This document shows, piece by piece, positions 36,481-46,405 of a DNA stretch of 64,000 nt; within the stretch, counting starts at the first letter, position 1, and every line of letters begins with the position of its first letter. Both the position numbers and the translations under genes were made by a program. Under the pieces are notes generated by a model. That model had not been told where the DNA came from, made no database searches, and saw only the letters and a program-made list of their open reading frames with translations. This DNA comes from Allium sativum (taxonomy: Eukaryota > Streptophyta > Magnoliopsida > Asparagales > Amaryllidaceae). The stretch covers positions 392,283,565-392,347,564 of the forward strand of contig CM060909.1 in the NCBI GenBank assembly GCA_030737875.1, given 5' to 3'.

Positions 36481-37453
36481 TAAATTTTGAAATCACTTTT
36501 CAATATTCATTGTAAAACGAATAAAATCGATATAAATATCGTTCACGTCAAAATAGCGCAACTCTAATCAACACGGCTTTATATATATTTCAATAAATTT
36601 GTTATTCTATTCAACAAATGAATATATATATTCCATTCAACACATGAATCTATATTTCTTTCAACACACGACTAATCTCAACACATGAGTACTATCAACA
36701 CATCACTATTTTTGTTATGTAAAATATTTTATAAAATTATGGTATCTATCGTTTGATTTTTCAATTAGACTCCACCGTAAAGTAGTTCTAATTTTAAATA
36801 TGATAAAGATGTATATTTTATTATTAAAATATTTTACTCAATACACGAATATTTTCAACACCTGAACATCGTCAACACATGACTATTTTTATATTCAACA
36901 CATGAATTTTCTTTTATAATATTCATTATTTTCCCGATTGGAATGAGGCCCAATCAATCACCATATAACGTTAATTATATGGATTCCATACAACACATGT
37001 ATATAATAGCAACGATAAACCATCAACCATCATCCAAAGTGCACAACACAACTGCATAAGCACCAAATATAAATAATTAACGCTTCCACAGCCTGTAGAC
37101 CAATTGATCGACATACAATTAAATAATTGGGATTAGTGTACTCAAATATCACCCCAACACCCGTGTGGGGCTTCAAATCAACAAACACAGATTTTATTTG
37201 TGCAATTGGGCGATGTGTAAAATTTATCGACCCAATCAATATCAGTCAAATTAGTGTATATAAACAAATCGGCCGATTTGTTTATAAATATTCATTTATT
37301 TACATTCACGTTAAAAATTATATTTTTAACGATATTTAATTTATTTCAACCATCTACAGTTTATTATCGATTTCACATCAACATCACAAACAATTTTCAC
37401 AACACATCACTCAAACAAACAAGCCATCCATGGTCTGTGGATGACGGGTGTCA

Positions 37454-37469
37454 GGTGCTGCTAAGCACC
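37454..37469 (-). ncRNA. First twin hairpin in the inverted solo LTR
   Basis: GGTGCT-gcta-AGCACC, a perfect 6-bp stem. Adjacent 37427-37441 carries the second stem (TCCA...TGGA). Same order and spacing as in the other LTRs. Confidence 0.5.
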
Positions 37470-37514
37470 GTCTGCATCCTAGTATATATATATAACTAGA
37501 AAAGAAATTGAAGA

Positions 37515-37529
37515 GTGAGAAATTCTCAC
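37515..37529. promoter_or_regulatory. Palindrome GTGAGAA-a-TTCTCAC (inverted solo LTR)
   Basis: Perfect 7-base arms around one base, next to CTAG (37496-37499, minus strand) and a TATATA stretch. Confidence 0.6.
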
Positions 37530-37609
37530 CAATAGCTATTCCAACTCCACGACACTTCATTTAGAGAAATCATCGCCATTCTCGCCTTTCGTCGCTTTCG
37601 TTGCTCGTA

Positions 37610-38350
37610 GCCACTATATATATAAAAATCACATTTTCATTTCGCTATTCAATATATAAAAATCGAATTTTTACTTCGCTATTCAATATATAAAAATCGA
37701 ATTTTTACTTCGCTATTCAATATATAGAAATCGAATTTTTTACTTCGCTATTCAATATATAAAAATCGAATTTTTACTTCGCTATTCAATATATAGAAAT
37801 CGGATTTTTACTTCGCTATTCAATATATAGAAATCGAATTTTTACTTCGCTATTCAATATATAGAAATCGAATTTTAGCTTTGCTATTCAATATATAAAA
37901 ATCATATTTTTACTTTGCTATTCAATATATAAAAATCATATTTTTACTTTGCTATTCAATATATAAAAATCATATTTTTATATCGCTACTATATAGATAA
38001 AAATTCTATTTTTACATCGCTACTATATAGATAAAAATTCTATTTTTACATCGCTACTATATAGATAAAAATTCTATTTTTACATCGCTACTATATAGAT
38101 AAAAATTCTATTTTTACATCGCTACTATATAGATAAAAATTCTATTTTTACAACGATGTTACATAGATAAAAATTCTATTTTACAACGATGTTACATAGA
38201 TAAAAATTCTATTTTTATCACGCTATTCTTCATATAAAGATTTCGCCTTTTCAAATATAAAGATAATATTTTTAACCTTTCTATATTATAAAAAGTTTAT
38301 TTTTAAACTTCACATATAATAAAAAACATATTTTTATTATGTTATTCATA
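37610..38350. repeat. Array A of the inverted solo LTR, two unit types
   Basis: First sub-array: ~33-bp units ttcaatatataaaaatcg-aatttttacttcgcta (37640-37975). Second sub-array: ~35-bp units of the form atcgctactatatagataaaaattctattttta (37980-38215). Both keep an AAAAATnnnATTTTT-type inverted core although the rest of the unit changed. Confidence 0.85.
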
Positions 38351-38489
38351 TAAAAAGCCGACTTTTACTTTGCTAGAATCATCACTTTAACATCGTACCT
38401 ATATATAAATAAATACCATGACATTGAATAAATAAAAATTAGATTTTTTTCCTAATCAACTAAATAAATAACATTTTTAAAACTGATTT

Positions 38490-38880
38490 CAAAACCTATT
38501 TAATCTAAATAAATGCAAATAAATAAATTGGAGAAGCTTACAGTGTTCGACTGCGCAGGGGGGGTTCATCGTCGGTTTTGGATCCAGTGGGGGGGCTGCT
38601 GTCTTGCGTCGGTCTTCAAATCGAGGGGGGCTGTGGGTTTGCGCGTTGGTTTTTGGTGGCAGGGGGCTGCAGTGTCGCGAGGGAGTAGAAGGAGAAGAAG
38701 GGGACGGGGCTGGGGGGGTGGTCACCGGAGGAGGGGGTGACTGGTGGCAGGCGGCGCGGCGTGCGATTTAGGGCTCCGCCCTTTTTCTTTTTTTTTCTTT
38801 TTTTTTCTTCTGTTACGATTTTGAAAGGGGGGGCTGAGAGGAGATTTATTTTTTTATTTTATTTAATTTTAAAAGGTTGA
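38490..38880 (-). other. GC-rich cassette of the inverted solo LTR
   Basis: Purine-rich on the plus strand (GGGGG, GAAGAAG runs), which is C/T-rich in LTR sense. It is a fourth distinct cassette at the same LTR position. Frames at 38489-38740 on both strands are low-complexity and not supported as genes. Confidence 0.5.
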
Positions 38881-39742
38881 CTTTTACATACGACCTCTAA
38901 ACGAGGCCCACCGCCTGTCGTCCATAGCGTTTCACCCCCTTTCCGAACACAATGGGATATGTATCGTAAGCTGATTCGACCGTTTCGATCAGTTTCCGTT
39001 AAAATCAACATATAACTCTATATATTGAATTTGAACGCGCATTTCAATTTACCGGGGTCACATACGAACTTTAAAAATTCTAGAAAAATATTTTCTCGCT
39101 TCGTGTTGATGATACTGTCCTAACAAAACTAATTTCGTTGAATTCTGAGACCATTGGAAAAATGGCCATTTTCCAGTCGATTAAAATCAACTGAAACTGG
39201 TTAAACGCGTCTTCCTTTGCCACGCTCACATATTGATTCGAAAAATTATGAAATTTGGAATATAACAATAATTTGACATCACGGATCCAACAAAAGTGGT
39301 TTCGTTGAAATCCGAGGTCGTTTGCAAAATTCCCATTTTTAAGGGCCTGAATTCCATAGCGACTATTCAGAATTTTCAACTGGACATATCTTTTGATTCC
39401 CACTATGAAATCTCGATTTTTCGGATTCGTTGGAAATATATTATCAAATAGATTCTAATGTTTTTGGTTTCACTAAAATCCGGTTTATTTTGCACCCGGT
39501 ACATTCAATTGAAGTTTGAAATCGAATTATCGAACTACCGCGCCATTTTCAATTCCTTTTATAATTACATATGTAATTACTTATATTCTAACGACGACGT
39601 ATAAAATATATACGTTCGAATTTCTATTCAAAATAAATTTCACGTCTATATTATTTAAAATAATTCATTTTAAATGTTCAAAATTCACTAAAATTGCCAA
39701 AATAAAAATTTTAAACTAGTCCAGATTTTCGTGTTGTTGCAA

Positions 39743-39747
39743 TAAAC
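39743..39747. repeat. Target-site duplication of the inverted solo LTR, right copy (TAAAC)
   Basis: Matches 33203-33207. One extra A at 39742 separates it from the LTR's terminal CA. Confidence 0.85.
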
Positions 39748-40594
39748 CATATTTTATGTATTTGATTATTAATTTATATTGAATTTGGACAATCGAGTAT
39801 GTAAACGTTTTGCATATACGCGTCATGAACGTATATTCGAAGTTTTAATATACTGGATAGATATAGAATCACACTCTATTCGCCCGGAGATGGTTCTGAT
39901 GTTTGGTCGATCACCATCAGAGTTACTGTTCGAGTTTCGAAAGTGTGATATCTATATATTTCCATTAGGCTGGTATGAGAACCAGAACTAGATAGAGTTT
40001 ATTCTTGTGATTTGGCATCAAAAACACGATTTTCTGTATATGTATCAAAGTTATGAATTTGAAAATCTAATCAACTAATTGATTGCTGGTTGTGTTGTTT
40101 AATTGTTGGTTTGATTAATTGAAATTTTGAACCATTTATGCCAAATTGAACCGAATATTGAGCTGTATTGAAAAATGATTACAATTGCATGCATATACAT
40201 GTGTATCCATTGAACATGTCATAGCAAGGAGACTAGAGCAGAAGAATAAAATTGTTTGCCCGACAAATATGTACATGTTTATTGTATTTATTGGGTTTGG
40301 ATGATTTTATGAGCCGATTGGCTAGCCGCTTGGATATTTCTTTTTCTTTTTGGATTGATGAGGGCCATGGGAGGCTATTTGAAATATCCCAAAGCTCCTG
40401 GTGCAGGGGAGGTTATGGCAAAAAAAATTGAAAATTTAGGGTGAGCCAAATTTTTGAACAATTTGAAAAGTTCTTACAAACTGAAAAGTTGAAGAACTTA
40501 AGCCGTAATGAAAATAATGGAAGTTGAGTTGATTAATAAAACATCTTTCAGCTTCATTCCTTTTCGGGGACGAAAAGTTTTAAGTGGGTGAGAT
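39748..40594 (+). other. Element B internal region, second part
   Basis: Continues the internal sequence to the polypurine tract AAGTGGGTGAGAT (40582-40594). It contains the AGCAAGGAGACTAGAG block and the TTGCCCG hairpin at 40251-40268. No gene. Confidence 0.85.
40582..40594 (+). promoter_or_regulatory. Polypurine tract of Element B
   Basis: AAGTGGGTGAGAT before the TGTAATAACC LTR start. One pyrimidine interrupts the tract, in keeping with the age of this copy. Confidence 0.8.
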
Positions 40595-41894
40595 TGTAAT
40601 AACCTGGAAAATCCGAGCCAATTTAAAAAATTTATTTTGGCTATTTTAATGAAGTTTGAATATTTAAAATGAATTATTTTAAATAATGACGATGAGAAAT
40701 TCATTTTTGAATAGAATTAGAATGTATATATTTATTTGAATCGTCGTTAAAATATAAATATTTTATTTTAAATATAAAGGGAATTGAAAATGGAACGGTA
40801 GTTTGAAATTTCGATTTCGAATTTCAAATTAATGTACAGGATTCAAAATAAACCGGATTTTGGCGAAACCAAAAATATTAGAATCTAATTGAGATATCTT
40901 TCCAACGAATCCGAAAAATCGAAATTTCATAGAGGGAATCAAAAGTTACGTCCAGTTGAAAATTCAGAATAGTCGTTGTGGAATTCTGGCCCTTAAAAAT
41001 GGAAATTTTGCAAATGACCTCGGTTTTCGACGAAACCACTTTCGTTGGATCCATGATGTCAAGTTATTTCTAGATTCCAAAATTTGTAATTTTCTGAATC
41101 AATATGTGAGCGTGGCGATATAAAATGTGTTTTGACAGTTTCAGTCAATTTCGATCGACTAGGAAATGACCATTTTTCCAACGGTCTTGGAATTAGACTA
41201 AATTAGTTTTGTTAGGACCGTATTATCAATACGAAGCTAGAAAATATTTTTCGGGAATTTTTAGAGTCCGTATGCGGTCCCGGTAAATTGAAATGTGCGT
41301 TCAAATTCAATATACAGATTTATATTTTGATTTTGACGAAAACTGATCGAAACGATCGAATCAGCTTACGATGCATATCTCATTGTGTTCGGAATGGGGG
41401 TAATTAGCTAAGGGCGACAGTCGGTGGGCTCAATTTTAAGTTCGAATTTTAAAGTAACCTTTTAGAGGAGAAAAATAATAATAAATAAATTAATATATTA
41501 ATTTTTACTTAAGCCCCCCCAAATCCCTTTTCCTTCCCGTTGAGATTCAGTTCAAAGATAAAAAAAAGAGAAAGGGCGAACGGCGAGGAAGGAAGACCGC
41601 CGCCGCGGCCACCAGGGCGGCGCACCTTCGGCACCGCCACCCAGGAAGATCCCCCCTTTTGTGCCTCCTTCCTCCTCCGTTCTCCTGCCTCTCCTCCAAT
41701 TGATCGAGCCCGCAACTCAAACCTTCACCCGCGAATAAGAACCACCGCACCCCCTCCTTCCGCCTCCTTCTTCTCCGTCGTTCCTCCCTCCTCCTCTGAT
41801 GCCGACGCAAGCGAGCCTCAATCGCCCCCTACCTCAAGCGACAGCCACCTCGAGCCCCCACCCTTTGCCCCTCCGGCCTGTGATGGCACCAGCG
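40595..41894 (+). repeat. Element B 3' LTR, first piece
   Basis: Starts TGTAATAACCTGG and matches 26519-27826. It stops inside the GC-rich cassette at CACCAGCG, where Element C inserted, and continues at 49829. Together the two pieces make 6,473 bp. A 119-codon frame at 41540-41899 is the low-complexity cassette read through. Confidence 0.9.
41890..41894. repeat. Target-site duplication of Element C, left copy (CAGCG)
   Basis: CAGCG recurs at 49824-49828. The uninterrupted site is ACCAGCGCCACC at about 27829 in Element B's 5' LTR. Confidence 0.93.
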
Positions 41895-43194
41895 TGTAAC
41901 AACCCGAAAATCTGGGCCAGTTTAAAATTTTTATTTTGGTAATTTTAGCGAATTTTGAATATTTAAAATAGATTATTTTAAATAATATCGACGATAAATT
42001 TATTTTGAATATAATTCGAACGTATATATTTATACGCGTCGTCGTTAGAATATAAATATTTATATATAATTATAAATAGAATTGAAAATGGCGCGGTAGT
42101 TCGATAATTCGATTTCAAACTTCAATTGGATGTACCGGGTGCAAAACAATCCGGATTTTAGTGAAACCAAAAATAATGGAATCTAATAGTGAATATCTTT
42201 CCAACGAATCAGAATAATCAAGATTTCATAGCAGGAATCAAAAGATATGTCCAGTTGAAAATTCTGAATAGTTGCTATGGAATTCAGGCCCTTAAAAATG
42301 GACATTTTGCAAATGACCTCGGATTTCGACGAAACCAGTTTTGTTGGGTCCGGGATGTGAAGTTATTGCTAGGTTCCAAATTTCATAATTTTCTGAATCA
42401 ATATGTGAGCGTGGCAAAGGAAAACGCGTTTGACCAGTTTCAGTTGATTTTAATCGACTGGAAATTGGCCATTTTTCAAACGGTCTCAGAATTCGACGAA
42501 ACTAGTTTTGTTAGGACCGTATCGTCAATACGAAGCTAGAAAATATTTTTCTGGAATTTTTCTAGTTAGTATGTGGCCCCGGTAATTTGAAATGTACGTT
42601 TAAAATTCAACATAGTGATTTAAATGAAAATTTAACGGAAACTGATTGTAACGATCGAATCAGCCTACGATACATATCCCATTGTGTTCGGAATGGGGGT
42701 GAAACGCTATGGGCGACAGGCGGTGGGCCTCGTTTAGATGACATATGTGAAAGTCAACTTTTAAAAATAAATAAATAAATAAAAAAAATCCTTTCCCCCT
42801 TTAATTCGTTCTGGCCCACCCCCCCTTTCATTCTGAAAATCGATTTGGAAAAAAAAAAAGGAGAAAAAGATAATCGCCCCAGCCCCTTTCCCTCGTCGGA
42901 GCCGCCACCCTCGCGTCGGCCTCCTCCTCCAATCGCCCGCCACTCAGTTGAAGCCCCTGTCCCCTCTTCAGCCTCCTCCATTCGATCCATCAACGAAGAC
43001 CACCGCAACCCTAGCCCAGAGCAGACCTCGACAGCACCTCCTTCCCCTCGTCTCCTCCTTCAGATTGACCGCGCTCTCCCCCCCCCCCCCCCAAGCTCCG
43101 ACGAACAACGGCACCCCCCCCCCCTTCGTTGAAATCGGTTCGTTTTTATTTTATTTTATTTGTTTTCTGTAAGTATTTTTATTTTTTAATTCTT

Positions 43195-43600
43195 AAAAAC
43201 TGATTTTTTTAAAGTATCTAAAAACTGTTTTTTTAAAGTATATAAAACTGTTTTTTTTTAAGTATAGAAAAACTGAATTTTTAAAGTATATAAAACTGAT
43301 TTTATCTTAAGGTTTTAACTTTGAAATAAGAAAAAGGTTTTAACTTTAAAATAAGAAAAAGGTTTTAACTTTGAAATAAAAATTCGATTTTTATATATTG
43401 AACTTTGAACTAAAAATTCGATTTTTATATATTGAACTTCGAACTAAAAATTCGATTTTTATATATTGAACTTCGAACTAAAAATTCGATTTTTATATAT
43501 TGAACTTTGAACTAAAAATTCGATTTTTATATATTGAATAGCGAAATCAAAATTCGATTTTTATATATTGAATAGCATCGTAAAAATTCGTTTTTTTACA
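43195..43600. repeat. Array A of Element C 5' LTR
   Basis: Two sub-arrays: 'aaaactgttttttaaagtatat' units, then five ~32-bp units of form gaactttgaactAAAAATTCGATTTTTatatatt. The inverted core AAAAATTCGATTTTT is kept in every later unit. Confidence 0.85.
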
Positions 43601-44754
43601 TATGTAGAGAATACGGGCGAAAGCGACAAAAAGGCGAGAGCGTCGAAGAATTCTGCAAAAGAAGAGTCAAGATGATTGGATAGCTATATGTGAGAATTTC
43701 TCACCTTTCAATTTATTTTTCTAGTTATATATATATACTAGGATGCAGACGGTGCTTAGTAGCACCCGACACAATTGTCCACAGACCATGGACTTGTATG
43801 TTTGGTTGCATAGACTAGTTGAATTATTTGTTTGAATTGAATTGTTTGGTGAGATAAAATTGATTTGATTGATGTGTGAATGGCGTGGGCCTTCACTGGA
43901 CCGGGGATAAGGCTAGGCCTTGTCCCGTTTCTAGTATCGTGCCGTTATGCCGCCGAAATTTTCTAAAATATGTTAGAAAAATAAAAATATCATTTTATTG
44001 TGTAAATGAATTGAATAGAAATTCATAGGTTGAAATAAAATGTTTTATCGTTAGAAATATAATTTTTAACGTGAATGTGAATAAATAAATATTCATTTAC
44101 AAACCAGACGGTTTGTTTATGTACACTTATTTGAAGGACATTGATTGGGTCGATAAATTTCACACATCGCCCAACTGCACAAATAAAATATGTGTTTGAT
44201 TGTTTGAAAACCCCACACGGGTGTTGGGATGAAATTTGAAGTTCACTCATCCTGATTGATTGAATATGTCGATCGATTGATTGACAGGCTGTTATAAGCG
44301 TCGAATATCTATATCTGATGCTTATACAGTGTAGTGCACTTTGGTTGATGGTTGATTATTTTTCAATGCTATTATATACATGTGTTGTATGAAAATCCAT
44401 ATAATTAATTTTATATGGTAATTGATTGGGCCTCATTCCAATTTGAAAAATAAAGAATATTATAAAATAAAAGTTCATGTGTTGACAGTACTCATTCATT
44501 GAGATTGGTCATGTGTTGAACAAAATATTTTAGTAATAAAATTTACATCTTTGTAATATAAAATAAAAGTTCATGTGTTGACAGTACTCATTCATTGAGA
44601 TTGGTCATGTGTTGAACGAAATATTTTGATAATAACAACTATTTTGAAAAAGAAATATTTGAAATAGAATATTTGAAAATAAAGGAATATATGAAGCCGT
44701 GTTGATTAGATTGACGCCATTTTGACGTGAACGATATTTATATCGATTTTATAA

Positions 44755-45250
44755 CGATTTCGAAAATAATTGAATATATAACGATTTCGAAATGAATTGA
44801 ATATATAACGATTTCGAAATGAATTGAATATATAACGATTTCGAAATGAATTGAATATATAACGATTTCGAAATGAATTGAATATATAACGATTTCGAAA
44901 TGAATTGAATATATAACGATTTCGAAATGAATTGAATATATAACGATTTCGAAATGAATTGAATATATAACGATTTCGAAATGAATTGAATATATAACGA
45001 TTTCGAAATGAATTGAATATATAACGATTTCGAAATGAATTGAATATATAACGATTTCGAAATGAATTGAATATATAACGATTTCGAAATGAATTGAATA
45101 TATAACGATTTCGAAATGAATTGAATATATAACGATTTCGAAATGAAATGAATTGAAAACGATTTCGAAATGAATTGAAAACGATTTCGAAATGAAATGA
45201 ATTGAAAACGATTTCGAAATGAATTGAAAACGAATTCAAATTGAATTGAA
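44755..45250. repeat. Array B of Element C 5' LTR, 27-bp minisatellite
   Basis: More than a dozen almost identical 27-bp units (aACGATTTCGAAATGAATTG-aatatat), then shorter variants. Because 27 is a multiple of three, minus-strand frames stay open (a 177-codon run of 9-residue repeats at 44706-45239); these are not genes. The 3' LTR copy has exactly three fewer units. Confidence 0.93.
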
Positions 45251-45376
45251 AACAAATCGAAATGAATTCAAATTGAATTGAAATTTGAATTGAGTAGAAA
45301 TGAATTTTAAAACGAATTTATAAAGAAGAATTCAATTTTGATTTGAATTGAAATGGAAGTTGCGGGTCTTTACACG

Positions 45377-45388
45377 TGGTATCAGAGC
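45377..45388 (+). promoter_or_regulatory. Primer binding site of Element C
   Basis: TGGTATCAGAGC two bases after the 5' LTR; initiator-Met tRNA type. Confidence 0.93.
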
Positions 45389-46393
45389 TTTGGTTTACAA
45401 AGCTCAGAGAACAAGGTACATTAGAACCTTACGAAAGAATTCATCAGATATTGGGTTAGTAATATCCAATGAGAATGACTCGTTAGAGATAGGATTAGTA
45501 GTATCCTAGAACGAGTGTGAAGAGTATATTTTTAAAAGTGAAAACAATTTTGTTTTGAAAATTTAAATCAACTATTCGTATTTGATTATTTATTTTAAAT
45601 TGATTTGGGCAATCCAGTATATAAAGATTTTGCATATATGTCTTGCAAACGTGTGTTCGAAGTTTTAATATATTGGGTAGATATAGAATCCCTCTAGTGC
45701 CCGGGAATAATTCTGGTGATGGGGCACTGTCGCCAGTATTTATTTTCGAGCGACGAAAGTAAGATTTCTATATATTTCCTATTGACTGGTGTGAGAACCA
45801 AAAATTAGATAGGGCCTATTGTTGTGATTTGGCATCAAAAACATGATTTTCTTATATATATCAAAATTATGAATTTTAAACCCTAATTCACTAATTGATT
45901 GATGTTTGTGTTGTTTGTTTGTTTGTTTCCTAATTTTGAACCATTATGCCTAAATTGAACCAAATATTGAATTGTATTGAAATTGGTCACATTTGCTTGC
46001 ATATACATATACTTATATTGAACAGGTCATAGCAAGGAGGCTAGAGCCGAAGAATAAAATTTGTTTGCCCGACAAATAGGTACATGTCTACTACATAATT
46101 TCCTGTTTTGTTTGGGTGATGATGATTTTGTGAGCCTATTGGCTAGCCGCTTGGCTTTTTCTTTTTCTTTTTGAGATCTGAAGGACCGGGGAAGCTATTT
46201 GAAATTCCCCGATGCTCCCGGTGCAGGGGAGGTTATGGCGAAATTTTTCGAAAATTTAAGGAGTTAGCCAAATTTTTGAAGTTTTGAAAATTCTCAGAAA
46301 CTAAAGAGTTGGAGAATGGAAGCCTGATCGAGCGTAGAGCTGAATAATCAAACCACTTTCGACTTTGTTCCTTTTCGGGGACGAAAAGTTTTA

Positions 46394-46405
46394 AGTGGGG
46401 GAGAT
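46394..46405 (+). promoter_or_regulatory. Polypurine tract of Element C
   Basis: AGTGGGGGAGAT immediately before TGTAAC of the 3' LTR. Confidence 0.88.

Larger units (their letters stand above)
33208..39742 (-). mobile_element. Inverted solo LTR (6.5 kb) nested in Element B
   Basis: On the plus strand it runs from TGTAACGGCAAGG to GTTGTTGCA plus one extra A, flanked by TAAAC. Minus-strand reading gives the complete LTR order: 5' part (39741 to about 38880), GC-rich cassette (38490-38880) with GTAAGC edge at 38536-38541, Array A (37610-38350), CTAG (37496-37499), palindrome (37515-37529), twin hairpins (37425-37469), degenerate Array B (36180-36480) and the 3' half to 33208. No PBS, internal region or second LTR is present, so it is a solo LTR formed by LTR-LTR recombination. 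Its 3' terminus (CCTTGCCGTTACA) differs from Element A's. It lacks the 110-bp block. Confidence 0.85.
41895..45374 (+). repeat. Element C 5' LTR (3,480 bp)
   Basis: TGTAACAACCCGAAAATCTGG to GGGTCTTTACA. It contains the GC-rich cassette 42790-43140, GTAAGT at 43169-43174, Array A 43195-43600, palindrome 43690-43704, CTAG ending 43724, hairpins 43751-43787, the GGGATAAGGC inverted repeat 43904-43926, and Array B 44755-45250. Confidence 0.93.
45375..46405 (+). other. Element C internal region (1,031 bp, non-coding)
   Basis: PBS TGGTATCAGAGC at 45377-45388, leader repeats, AGCAAGGAGGCTAGAG block, TTGCCCG hairpin 46059-46077, TTCGGGGACGAAAAG pol-tail remnant and polypurine tract AGTGGGGGAGAT (46394-46405). 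No gag or pol. It closely follows Element A's internal region. Confidence 0.88.

Noticed and set aside
37610..38220. Regularly spaced repeats resembling a CRISPR array
   Set aside because: Units are contiguous tandem copies with no unique spacers, in plant DNA and inside an LTR.
41540..41899. 119-codon proline/serine-rich frame in a GC-rich cassette
   Set aside because: Low complexity and open on both strands. It ends at the Element C insertion and does not persist as an intact frame in the 5' LTR copy.
44706..45255. Long minus-strand frames (177 and 168 codons) of 9-residue repeats
   Set aside because: They read a 27-bp minisatellite whose length is a multiple of three, so all frames stay open. 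They lie inside an LTR, and the second LTR copy changes length by whole units.
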